In this document: one piece after another, positions 1 to 6,782 of the stretch
Numbering within the stretch: the first letter of the stretch is position 1
Layout: the number at the start of each line of letters is the position of its first letter
Origin: JBCCTJ01 sp039198585
GTDB taxonomy: Bacteria; Bacteroidota; Bacteroidia; Cytophagales; Amoebophilaceae
NCBI GenBank assembly: GCA_039198585.1
Contig: JBCCTJ010000033.1
Coordinates: forward strand, 1-8,312
Direction of reading: 5' to 3'
Length of the DNA: 8,312 nucleotides
Program-made: the position numbers and the translations under genes
The notes under the pieces: model-generated
What the model saw: the letters and a program-made list of their open reading frames with translations, nothing else
Told to the model about the DNA's origin: nothing
Database searches by the model: none

Positions 1-18
1 AATATAATTATATCTATA

Positions 19-284
19 TTATATACATATTTTTTCTAAAATGTAACGTATTGTTAATGCGTGATACAATAATGCTTCGCTTTTTTGTATTCTATCAGCT
101 AGTAATCCTTTTAGTAATGAATTGCTGTTATGATATTTTGACCAGTTTAGCTCTCTATATTGCCCAGTTTTAACTCTAGTTATTTGACTTCACTATAAGA
201 ATCAATACACTTGCTGCAATCTTTACAATCAGAACCATTTACCTCACATATTTCTTGAGGCCCTTCTTTTATTCGCAAATAGTT
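19..284 (-). pseudogene. Decayed C-terminal coding remnant with clustered cysteines
   Basis: Two overlapping minus-strand open stretches, 284-180 and 189-19, join through one frameshift near 185-190 to give about 85 residues without a start codon. The first part carries a cysteine cluster (C-x6-C-x2-C-x2-C, reading CEVNGSDCKDCSKC). The second continues as VKTGQYRELNWSKY and a charged helix ending in LEKICI. A cysteine cluster followed by basic and aromatic residues near a C-terminus resembles the tail of IS1182-like DDE transposases, but the resemblance is only in style and no catalytic residue is visible. The upstream part of the gene is absent because the MFS gene region starts just beyond it. 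It is certainly not an intact gene; the family is a guess. Confidence 0.3.
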
Positions 285-335
285 TTATTTTTGGTATACC
301 TGACACGCTATAGATGAACCCTTAATAAAGATTTT

Positions 336-1513
336 ATGTATACCCTTGGAGCTTCTTATATTATTACTTCTCTTGTTCGTTGGATATCCGCGTTTTTAAT
401 TCCGCTTGTCATACAAGAGATAACTGATTCAGCTTTTTTTACCTCATTGAGCTTTGCAGTCAGTATAGCGCCTTCCGTCTTGGTGCTGCCAATAGCAGGT
501 GTTATGGGTGACTGGCTACATAAGAAGCGTATCATACAAATATGCGAGCTATGCAACATTGTGGTACTGTCTTTGCTTATTATCACACCCTTTCAGTGGA
601 GTTATATATATGTAATTTTCTTGCTCGATTTTTTGCTGAATGCTCTGGCTACTATTCATCACCCTATATTCCAAGCGATGGTACCTTTGGCTGTACCTAA
701 GGAAAATATAAACTATTTCAATGCTTATCTAGGAGCGACTGGACACTTAATCGCTATCTTAGGGCCTATCCTTGTAAGTCTATCTCTTCAGGTAATGGAT
801 AAAAAATCAATGCTATACCTATTGATAGGTGCTTATCTCTGCTCTTTCTTATTGGTAAGCTTAATCAGTTATAGTGAAAAGAGACAAGTCAAGTCCTTTA
901 GCGTTCATAAAATTTTTACTGCTTTTTACGAAGGGTTTCATTATGTAAAAACGCATCCTTTTTTAGGTATTCAACCCCCTTCTTCTTTTTTTTTAACTTT
1001 GGGATGGCTTTTGTCCGCCCAAATATCATTCACTATTTCAAACACCATCGCCATATCAAAGAGAGTGAACTGGGTTCCTACTTCCTCCTTATAGGTTTGG
1101 TATCTATTTTAGGTTCTTTGATAGCGCCATATATCATGAAACGTAGCAGGTCGAAGGGTGCTTTAATTCTTTATGCTTGTTTTTTTGCTACACTAGCTAT
1201 GCTTTCTATGTCCTTGATTGATAATATATGGCTGATAGCGCTACTGTGGGCGGTTAGTCAGGGATGTTGCGCTATCGTAGTCGTTTCATTTTTTACTTTA
1301 CGCCAAAGAACGGTTTCTATGGAGTTTCTGAGTCGTACGGTAGCTATTACGCGTGCCGTGACTTTCTTAGCCATGCCTTTTTCAGCAGCGATCAGTGGTT
1401 TGATCTTTGAAAAAACAGGTAACTTTCCATTGCTTATTTGGATGGGGAGTGCGGTGATGCTACTAGGTATATTGCTTTACCATAGACCTTTAGCATCCGT
1501 TTCTGGGGAATGA
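336..1513 (+). pseudogene. MFS drug/metabolite efflux transporter, frameshifted
   Basis: Inner-membrane major facilitator of the DHA1/MFS_3 type (relatives include EntS- and MefA-like exporters); the substrate cannot be predicted. The first part, from ATG at 336, has the N-terminal helices and the MFS motif A loop GVMGDWLHKKRII at residues 55-67. The second part (up to the TGA at 1511) supplies the remaining helices, starting with a short segment NFGMAFVRPNIIHYF that only makes sense if fused to the first. Together they give about 390 residues and about 12 hydrophobic helices, the normal family size. The reading frame changes by -1 at or next to a T9 run (986-994); a C5 run at 975-979 is the other candidate. 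An in-frame TGA at 315 precedes residues LNKDF, so the original start may have lain slightly upstream. It is either a recent pseudogene or a gene rescued by slippage. Confidence 0.85.
986..995 (+). other. T9 tract at the MFS frame change, contains U UUU UUA in frame
   Basis: Nine T residues (986-994) followed by A. In the upstream frame the codons are TTT (990-992) and TTA (993-995), preceded by T at 989, so the heptamer has the phase of a classical -1 slippery site. A -1 slip leads directly into the downstream MFS frame. The tract could equally be the site of a simple one-base deletion or of RNA polymerase slippage. I did not see a convincing stimulatory hairpin immediately downstream. Confidence 0.45.
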
Positions 1514-1610
1514 ATGGGGAGGAAGGATATTGCAAGAGACAAGAATCAATTTTCCGTAAAAAGGCGTTTTTTGGCTGTCCTCTTAAATTAGCAATGTAAA
1601 AAAATCAACG

Positions 1611-1643
1611 GCCTGTGGCGAAAAATTCTCATTCGCCACAGGC
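1611..1643 (-). terminator. 12-bp perfect hairpin, candidate minus-strand terminator
   Basis: Left arm 1611-1622 (GCCTGTGGCGAA) pairs perfectly with the right arm 1632-1643 across a 9-base loop. Read on the minus strand the stem is followed, after six bases, by a T7 run (complement of 1598-1604), as in a somewhat imperfect intrinsic terminator. Read on the plus strand it is followed by A-rich sequence. It lies about 100 bases past the MFS stop, so it may also simply cap the 3' end of that transcript. Its GC content is well above its surroundings. Confidence 0.4.
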
Positions 1644-1942
1644 AAATAAAAAAATACTGATAAGGAATCTGTGGTTTAGGTTGTTCAGTGCACATCCCTT
1701 CCATTTTCTTTTTTTATTTTAGAAAAAAATTCTACTTGTTTAAAAAGCTGTTTATATAGAGTGGAGTAACCATAGCGATATTAGAGGGTGAAAATGGGGA
1801 TTTTGTTTTTTCATAATGTGATCTAAACTATTTAATAGTAGGTAAAAAATACTAGGTTTCTCATAAGAGAGTTTTTTAGAAAAGATTACCCTGAATTGGA
1901 TATAGAATAAAATAATTGACAGAAATAACAAAAAACATTCAC

Positions 1943-1977
1943 TAGGCTTGCATACCTTGGTGGCAATAGCAAGCCTA
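1943..1977 (+). promoter_or_regulatory. 9-bp inverted repeat just upstream of rep
   Basis: TAGGCTTGC (1943-1951) and GCAAGCCTA (1969-1977) are perfect inverted copies separated by 17 bases and end 24 bases before the ATG at 2002. The position suits an operator, an attenuator stem or an origin-linked palindrome controlling the initiator gene. Nothing in the sequence distinguishes these options. Confidence 0.3.
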
Positions 1978-2001
1978 TGAGGATGTTACAAAAGAAAATT
2001 T

Positions 2002-2799
2002 ATGAGCAAAAATACAAAAAAAATATCCGATGGAATTCAAACATTTAGCCTTAACAATAATACGAACGGAAGTAGGGTATCTTTTTTTTTGACTAACATT
2101 CTATAAAGTACCTATTTACAAGAAAAAAAGCCTGTTTGTAGCAGCTTAGAGTACTCTAGAGGAAAAATTACCTATTAATTTTAGCTCACTCAATATCCTA
2201 TTTTGAATGGGCTGAGCAGTCGCTATCTTAAAGAAGAAGAGGAAGAGCAAGAAGACAGATTCCTATGATGTTTTGGATATTGACGAATATATTAAAATCC
2301 GTAGCAAACACGCTAAAAAACTCTACATCAAGATTTTGGCATGGACGTCAACCTATAAGCTATGGATAGGAAAAAAAGAGATAGTATCCTTGTTTTGTAA
2401 TCGGAAAAACAAGGATCTAAAAAACGATGTTCTGCTACCTGCAACCGCTGAACTCAACGAAAAAACAAGCTTAACATCGAAAAATGGGACCTACATGTGC
2501 GAGGTAGGCTAGAGATTGACTTTACGCCGTTTGTGAGCAAGAGAGTGGCTAGAAAAGTGGTCAAAATGTATAGAAAAGAGACTAAAAAAATCGCTTGTGT
2601 CAAGTTTATCTGCCAAAAATACCATTTGTAGTCAAAGCCTACGATTCTCTAGGTTTCGAGAAAATCAATAATACAATCAAATTAGTTCAGCGAAAGGAAT
2701 TTCAGCAGGCTCTATATATAGCCCTAAGGGTATGTGCTTGGTAATCTCAATGCAGAAATGCGCCATCAACAAAATAGACAAGAACAATCGTTAAAATAA
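2002..2799 (+). pseudogene. Plasmid replication initiator, Rep_3 (RepB) family, decayed
   Basis: Rep_3 initiators bind plasmid origin repeats through two winged-helix domains. The ATG at 2002 opens MSKNTKKISDGIQ, which stops at 2104. The recognisable core lies at 2216-2470: YIKIRSKHAKKLYIKI, then a spaced helix, then PATAELNEKTSL, matching the family pattern of K/RSKYAxRLYxLL and PAxxELNxxTDL. A missing base at about 2471-2472 shifts the frame, after which NIEKWDLHVRGRLEIDF (from 2473) continues the expected beta hairpin. Further shifts near 2625 and 2731 lead through LGFEKINNTIKLVQRKEF to YVLGNLNAEMRHQ and a stop at 2797. The combined length of about 265 residues suits the family. It sits 18 bases upstream of the dnaB remnant, consistent with a rep-helicase operon on a plasmid or integrated plasmid. 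At least four lesions make it non-functional. Confidence 0.75.
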
Positions 2800-2817
2800 T
2801 TAGCTAAAACCAAGAAA

Positions 2818-3020
2818 ATGGAAAAATTAAAATACCAAGTACTAAAAAATTCTAATATCGAAACGTCAGAAGAGCCAATCATCTGTCATCTGTGTGATAG
2901 ATATTCAGGAAGCCGTTTTAGGAGCTTATCTCATGGAGAGTAACGCTTTGCTTGCTATATTAATTAGATTCAGAAAACTTCTTCAAACTATCTCATAGGC
3001 TCATCTACAAGGCTTTTTGA
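2818..3020 (+). pseudogene. dnaB: Replicative helicase DnaB, N-terminal domain remnant
   Basis: DnaB is the hexameric replicative helicase; its N-terminal domain forms the collar that binds primase. From ATG 2818 (MEKLKYQVLKNSN) one frameshift near 2890 leads to DIQEAVLGAYLMESNALLAI. Another shift near 2965 leads to SENFFKLSHRLIYKAF, ending at TGA 3018. These are the two signature blocks of the domain: E-x-AVLGAxxL and the P-E-x-FYxxxHxxIYxAI helix. The similarity fades after about 3020, and the linker, Walker A region and the rest are absent here. A C-terminal DnaB fragment in the same orientation lies at 6855-7328 and could be the other half. The gene followed the Rep_3 initiator, so this is more likely a plasmid-type dnaB than the chromosomal copy. 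Confidence 0.75.
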
Positions 3021-3034
3021 TCCCTTTTTAATAG

Positions 3035-3049
3035 GGGTTGATTAATTAA
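3035..3049 (+). repeat. Possible IS end, similar to the one at 3563
   Basis: GGGTTGATTAATTAA at 3035-3049 matches GGGTCTGATTAATTAA at 3563-3578 except for one substitution/insertion near the fourth base. It occurs just where DnaB similarity ends. Both copies point the same way on the plus strand, so they are not two ends of one element but could be the same end of two related copies. The match is short and AT-rich, so chance is possible. Confidence 0.25.
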
Positions 3050-3216
3050 TGATGAACTAAACCTATTGCGTAAGGTATGCTATGAACTACTTTTTATATT
3101 GTTAAGCAATTTAGAAAATTCTGTGATATATTACATTTTGATGTGAACTTATTTTGTATTTTCTATTTTTTTTACATAATATTGCTCTCATATTTATATT
3201 GTTTATGTTGACTTTT

Positions 3217-3252
3217 GGAGGTACCGTAAGGTACTTCCCTTTTTTATTTTTT
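3217..3252 (+). terminator. Rho-independent terminator, plus strand
   Basis: A 9-bp stem, GGAGGTACC (3217-3225) with GGTACTTCC (3230-3238), one G-T pair and a GTAA tetraloop, is followed directly by CTTTTTTATTTTTT. This is a textbook intrinsic terminator for plus-strand transcription. No intact plus-strand gene remains upstream, so it presumably served a gene now lost or decayed (the rep-dnaB module or an inserted element). Confidence 0.75.
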
Positions 3253-3255
3253 ATT

Positions 3256-3562
3256 TGAAATAGCTTCTTCTCTTACTAGTAATTTAGGGGGCATAAGTAA
3301 AGCAATTTTTCCTCGTTCGAAGAAATTAAATATCTACTCGCTGAAATTTTGGGTAAAAATCCTACTGTTTCTCAAGAAAAAAATGTCTCACTGATCAATA
3401 TCAAAGAAAAATCGATTTTTTAATGGATAGTAGCTATAATACTCCCATAAAGGAACCTATGCCAGCTATACGATTGAGCTATAAGCCACTTTTCTAAGAA
3501 GCAGCGTGTCACTCATCCGATGACTTATTTTCACGACATGAGCTGTATGTATTCCAAAAAAA
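3256..3562. other. Unassigned coding debris between terminator and IS256 remnant
   Basis: No intact gene. Short open stretches have protein-like composition on both strands: plus strand 3303-3422 (FEEIKYLLAEILGKNP), plus strand about 3354-3497 (QRKIDFLMDSSYNTPIKEP, ending PLF-stop), and minus strand about 3335-3244 (RGKIALLMPPKLLVREEA, ending NKK-stop). None matches a family I know, and I cannot tell which strand was coding. They probably belong to an insertion that is now degraded. Confidence 0.35.
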
Positions 3563-3586
3563 GGGTCTGATTAATTAACTGTGTCA
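3563..3586. repeat. Candidate terminal repeat of the IS256-type remnant
   Basis: GGGTCTGATTAATTAACTGTGTCA begins at 3563, 35 bases beyond the stop of the truncated transposase gene. Start with GGG, a TGTGTCA core and close spacing to the transposase 3' end are usual for IS256-family inverted repeats. The opposite end of the element is missing, so the repeat cannot be confirmed internally. Confidence 0.4.
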
Positions 3587-3620
3587 AGAATATTTTTAAG
3601 CTCATAGATTAAGCTTTAAT

Positions 3621-3880
3621 CTAAAAGCCAAATATAATAGCAAGTTGGGATAAAATATCTTCCCAATTATGAATAGTACCAATCCACTTTTTAGTTATAT
3701 TTTCTTGTACTAAATATAGCAATTTCATGAGGCCAGTGCCTGTGTTAAATACCCTCTTTGTTTTAGTTATATTTTCCTTAATTGGCTATTGAAACTCTCT
3801 ATCACATTGGTTGTATACATGAGCTTACGCATATCAACAGGATATTTGAAAGTAGGAAGAAAGTTCAGGCCAATTAACCT
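3621..3880 (-). pseudogene. IS256-family (mutator type) transposase, C-terminal remnant
   Basis: Read on the minus strand, WPELSSYF leads with small frame errors into FKYPVDMRKLMYTTNVIESF, then NSQLRKI. After another one-base lesion near 3774 it continues as TKTKRVFNTGTGLMKLLYL and ends in THN-type residues (TIHNWEDILSQLAIIF) before the stop at 3621. The block YTTNxIESxNxxLRKxxKxKxxF is the hallmark of the C-terminal part of IS256 DDE transposases, with the last catalytic Glu inside IES. About 85 of roughly 400 residues remain; the 5' part is lost at the junction with the NDK gene around 3880-3900. The element is truncated and carries at least two frameshifts, so it cannot move by itself. Confidence 0.85.
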
Positions 3881-3905
3881 GCCAAGAACGCACGACATGA
3901 GGGGG

Positions 3906-4619
3906 TTAAATCAGTTTACTAGGATTACTTTTAATCCAATCAAAAATAAGATTGATTTCTCTCTCTGCATTTTCTTCGGTATCTGCAGCATGTATGGCAT
4001 TCACTTCTATATTTGTTCCATACTTAGCCCGTAAAGTGTTAGGTTTTTCGAATTTGGCATTTTCAGGATCAGTCGGCCCTGCCAAATCCTTAAATTCTTT
4101 TACTGCACATGAGCTTTCAGGAAGAAAAAGCTTCAGCACAACAACTTTTTCTGAAGTCATGTATTGAATTAGATCATTAAAAAATTTGCGCCCATTGTGC
4201 TCTTTATAAAATTCTTTGGCTAAATCGTCTGAAAAGGAGAATTTGGCTTGTTTATTAATCTCGAATCCTTTATCCTTAATTTCTTTGATGATCTCTTCTG
4301 CCTTATCAAAAGCATCTGGCTTGATTATAGCGAAGGTTGTACTTCCACCACGTTTGCTATTGTAGTGGAAACCAAAAAGTATGATTATAAGAATAAAAAT
4401 TCCTGCAGTCACAATGCCAAAGAGTTGTACGCTTAGGTTTTGTTTTGAAGGGTAGTAAGTTTTTTCTAGCGCCTTTTTATTACCTCCTTTTTTATCGACT
4501 TTCTTGTCGAGCTGTTTGGCATACGGAACGACTTTCTGGTAAGACTTCGTAGCTGATGCGGTAAGGGCGCCTGTGCAAATGAAAAAAAAGATTAGTATGT
4601 ATCTGATTAACTTCATCAT
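3906..4619 (-). CDS. Nucleoside diphosphate kinase with N-terminal signal and membrane segment
   Basis: NDK moves the gamma phosphate between NTPs and NDPs through a phospho-histidine. The kinase domain covers residues 94-230 of this 237-residue protein (start chosen at the ATG pair MMKLIRY; an in-frame ATG at 4679 would add 20 residues). Conserved residues are K100 (IIKPDA), Y138 (EFYKEH), T183 (GPTDP), R197, N207 and the catalytic H210 (NAIHAADT). The usual Arg six residues before the Thr is K177, and a three-residue insertion lies between T183 and R197. Ordinary bacterial NDK is about 140 residues and cytosolic. This one starts with a signal-like helix (residues 1-24), a lysine-rich stretch of about 40 residues and a strong transmembrane helix (LFGIVTAGIFILIIILFG, about 67-84). 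Lys and Arg right after that helix favour a cytoplasmic kinase domain held at the inner membrane; export is an alternative. The gene is intact among wreckage, which suggests it is kept by selection. Confidence 0.88.
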   Translation of the reverse strand: MMKLIRYILIFFFICTGALTASATKSYQKVVPYAKQLDKKVDKKGGNKKALEKTYYPSKQNLSVQLFGIVTAGIFILIIILFGFHYNSKRGGSTTFAIIKPDAFDKAEEIIKEIKDKGFEINKQAKFSFSDDLAKEFYKEHNGRKFFNDLIQYMTSEKVVVLKLFLPESSCAVKEFKDLAGPTDPENAKFEKPNTLRAKYGTNIEVNAIHAADTEENAEREINLIFDWIKSNPSKLI

Positions 4620-4708
4620 GTTATCATTATAATTCAGGGCATATTTAAGAAATTTTTGGAGACTTGACATCAAAATCATTATGATATATCAACTGATTGC
4701 ACACTTGA

Positions 4709-4870
4709 CGATCACGACAAAGACAAGGAGATGCAGCACTAGCTGAGTTAGTTCTTAAGCATGTAGGAAAAGGGGACTTAGGCAAGCTAGCAAAAGAAGA
4801 GAAAAAGCTGCTTTTTTCAATGATTGACCAAAATGCAGGCGCAATCTCTCGTGCTTTAGCTGGGAGTCAA
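4709..4870 (+). pseudogene. Unknown ORF fragment truncated by the IS200/IS605 element
   Basis: An open frame without a start codon encodes about 54 residues, including AALAELVLKHVGKGDLGKLA and LLFSMIDQNAGAISRALAGS. The composition (alternating Ala, Leu, Lys, Glu, helical) is typical of a real protein rather than chance, and GC content is higher than in the neighbours. The frame meets an in-frame TGA at 4706 upstream. It runs into the IS left end at about 4870; joining it to the sequence right of the IS (from 6840) would give a stop within 5-7 codons. I do not recognise the family. It lies close to the 5' end of the NDK gene on the other strand but shows no functional link. Confidence 0.45.
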
Positions 4871-5364
4871 GCCCGCCCGTTTTTTCTATTTTTTACTCTA
4901 CTTCTTTCGCCTGTTCTTCCCTTCTCTTGCAAGGATTGTCTAACTTGCTTGCCACTAGAAGGCTTACGTTGATTTTCAATATAAGCTTTCACTACCTCAA
5001 GAGTAGCCCCACCACACGAAACAGCACAATAGCTGGGACTCCAAAGGTGGCTTCCCCAAATTTTTCCTCGTATGACATTCCTAAATTTCTTTCTTAAAGA
5101 GAAAGAAGAATACCCCTTAAGTCTTCCTACAAAATGACACAAAGCTATTTTTGGGGGAACCGATACCATCATATGGATGTGATCATTTTCACCACCAAAC
5201 TCCAAAAGCTCACCCCCCATTTTAGTACAAGATACCGCAATAGATTTATTCAACTCATCCAACATCTCATCACTAAATACATTTTTCCTATACTTAGGCA
5301 CGAAAACCAAGTGTACAAAATTTTTAAAAATACAATATCTTCCTGTTCTCCATTTATAATTCAT
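4867..5364 (-). CDS. tnpA: IS200/IS605 Y1 HUH transposase TnpA
   Basis: Single-strand DNA transposase that cuts and rejoins element ends through a 5' phosphotyrosine. The 165-residue protein has the whole Y1 fold: KNFVHLVFVPKYR at 14-26, the HUH metal-binding pair H62-I-H64 (ENDHIHMM), the region GRLKGYSS at 80-87, WSPSYCAVSCGG at 108-119, and the catalytic tyrosine Y128 in VVKAYIENQ. No lesion is visible. The basic C-terminal tail from about residue 136 (GRTGERSRVKNRKNGRA at the end) is longer than in many relatives and runs right to the left element boundary, so it may be partly read-through into flanking sequence. The start ATG at 5364 lies 54 bases from the divergent tnpB start at 5419, leaving a short shared promoter region. 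With intact catalytic residues it may still mobilise this element. Confidence 0.92.
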   Translation of the reverse strand: MNYKWRTGRYCIFKNFVHLVFVPKYRKNVFSDEMLDELNKSIAVSCTKMGGELLEFGGENDHIHMMVSVPPKIALCHFVGRLKGYSSFSLRKKFRNVIRGKIWGSHLWSPSYCAVSCGGATLEVVKAYIENQRKPSSGKQVRQSLQEKGRTGERSRVKNRKNGRA

Positions 5365-5418
5365 GCTATAAATATGACAAATACTTGTACAATTACCAAA
5401 TGATAAGTAACATTAAGC

Positions 5419-6782
5419 ATGTTAAAAAGCATCAAACTCAAAGCCAATCCTAATAAACAGCAAAAAGCGATTTTAAGCCAATGGATGGGATGTGCTCGCC
5501 ATATATGGAATGCCAAAACCAAAGAAGAAAAAGAACAAAGACTTCATTTATCTAATGAAAATAAAAAAGAATATCCAACCATCAATCAAACTTACAGCCA
5601 TCTCAAAGACAAAAAAGAAACGCCATGGCTCTTTGATTGCCCAAGCATTATTCTACGCAATAGCATAGCTAACTGGTACACCACCTATCAGAACTTTTTC
5701 AAGAAAAGATGCGGGCGTCCCCAACACAAAAAAAAGATGGAAGAGGAAGCATATACCTCACTAGAGAACTCTTTTCTTTCCAGAAAGGGCAAGATGGAGT
5801 CACAAGGCTCTTCATTGGGAGTAAAAGAAAAAATATTGGCTTCTTGTGCCTAAAGAATCACCAAAAATACAAAGTTCCTAATTCCATTTACATCAAGAAA
5901 AAGCATAACCAGTATTGAGCCTCTTTCTGTTACGAGTCCACCTCCATTCAGGGGTCTTCTATTAGCGAAAAAAATCACCTAAAAGCACTTACTAAACTCA
6001 AAAAAGAAGAGCTCCTTCAGCAGATCGTAGGTGTAGATTGAGGTATCGCAAGACCCCTACAAACCTCTTCGGAGTAAGGAATCTACTATGATCTTTCTCC
6101 TGCAGAAAAGATAAGAAAAGCCTACATAGAAAAACGTATACTTCACTACCAAAAAAGACTTTCTAAGCAGCAGAAAAGAAGTTCCCGCAGCTATAAAACC
6201 AAGGTGAGACTCTCTAAAAAGCATAGCACAATAGCTAACATCAGAGATAATTTTTGTCATCAAGTTAGCCGCAAATTGGTCGATCATGCCGAAACAAAAT
6301 CCATCATATTCGAAGACTTAGGAATCAAGAGAATGACAAAAAAACCCAAGATAAAACAAGACGAAAAAGGGAAATATCTACCCAATCGTGCAAGAGCCAA
6401 GGCTGGACTCAACAAGGGAATTCTCGATAAAAATTGGTATAAACTAGAACAATACACTAAGTACAAAGCCCATCAAGCAGGGAAATCTTTTTTCAAGGTA
6501 GCACCCAATTACACCTCGCAAGAATGTGCAAATTGCCACCACATTCACCCCAACAATCGAAAGAACCAATCAACGTTCCAGTGCATTCGTTGTGGGCATA
6601 CCGATAATGCAGATTTTAATGCAGCCAAAGTCATTAAGCTGCGGGCAATACAGCTACTACTTAACTCTGGAACGGAGTTATCATCTAGAGGGGTACTCTC
6701 TCTTGGCGATATCGGACGTGGAGCCGACGTAAGACATAGGAAAGCTAATAAGCTGACTTGTGCAGTGGCGAAGAAGCGTTAA
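5419..6782 (+). pseudogene. tnpB: IS605 RNA-guided nuclease TnpB, multiply broken
   Basis: TnpB is the RuvC-type, omega-RNA-guided nuclease ancestral to Cas12. The N-terminus MLKSIKLKANPNKQQKAIL and the block ending GRPQHKKK are normal. A frameshift at an A8 run (5728-5735) then moves the frame to DGRGSIYLTRELFSF and VPNSIYIKKKHNQY, and this frame holds to the stop at 6780. Within it are TGA at 5916, TGA at 6039 and TAA at 6075. The first two replace expected Trp codons (NQY-W, GVD-W-G). RuvC residues are otherwise present: Asp (codon 6036-6038), Glu in IIFEDLG (6312-6314) and Asp in NADFNAAK (6612-6614). The zinc motif C-x2-C-x15-C-x2-C (6525-6593) is intact. The combined length is about 450 residues. 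With four lesions the full protein cannot be made, although its 3' end could still supply guide RNA. Confidence 0.93.

Larger units (their letters stand above)
1514..2001. other. Gene-free interval between MFS gene and rep remnant
   Basis: No start-to-stop gene is supported here. The interval holds two perfect inverted repeats (1611-1643 and 1943-1977, listed separately). It also has a 31-codon minus-strand open stretch (1780-1685, containing RYGYSTLYKQLFKQVEFF) that looks coding in composition but is bounded by stops and matches nothing I recognise. A TTGACA hexamer lies at 1916-1921, without a good -10 box at standard spacing. I see no iterons of the kind usually found next to Rep_3 initiators. 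Confidence 0.5.

Noticed and set aside
356..586. Minus-strand 76-residue ORF within the MFS gene.
   Set aside because: It is antisense to conserved MFS helices, including motif A, and has no recognisable feature.
3532..3901. An 11-base direct repeat CACGACATGAG at 3532-3542 and 3891-3901 flanking the IS256 remnant, as a target-site duplication.
   Set aside because: The left copy is 20 bases outside the proposed IS end and the IS256 family makes 8-9 bp duplications. An 11-mer match within an 8-kb window is also expected by chance.
3789..4436. Plus-strand ORFs at 3789-4034, 3952-4167 and 4248-4436 as genes.
   Set aside because: They are antisense to the IS256 remnant and the NDK gene, and show no family features.
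5916..6041. TGA read as tryptophan (genetic code change), because two TGA codons in tnpB stand where Trp is expected.
   Set aside because: TGG is used for Trp throughout, TGA is the natural stop of the MFS gene and of tnpA, and the TGA in the dnaB fragment replaces Gly. Together with frameshifts in tnpB this indicates ordinary decay.
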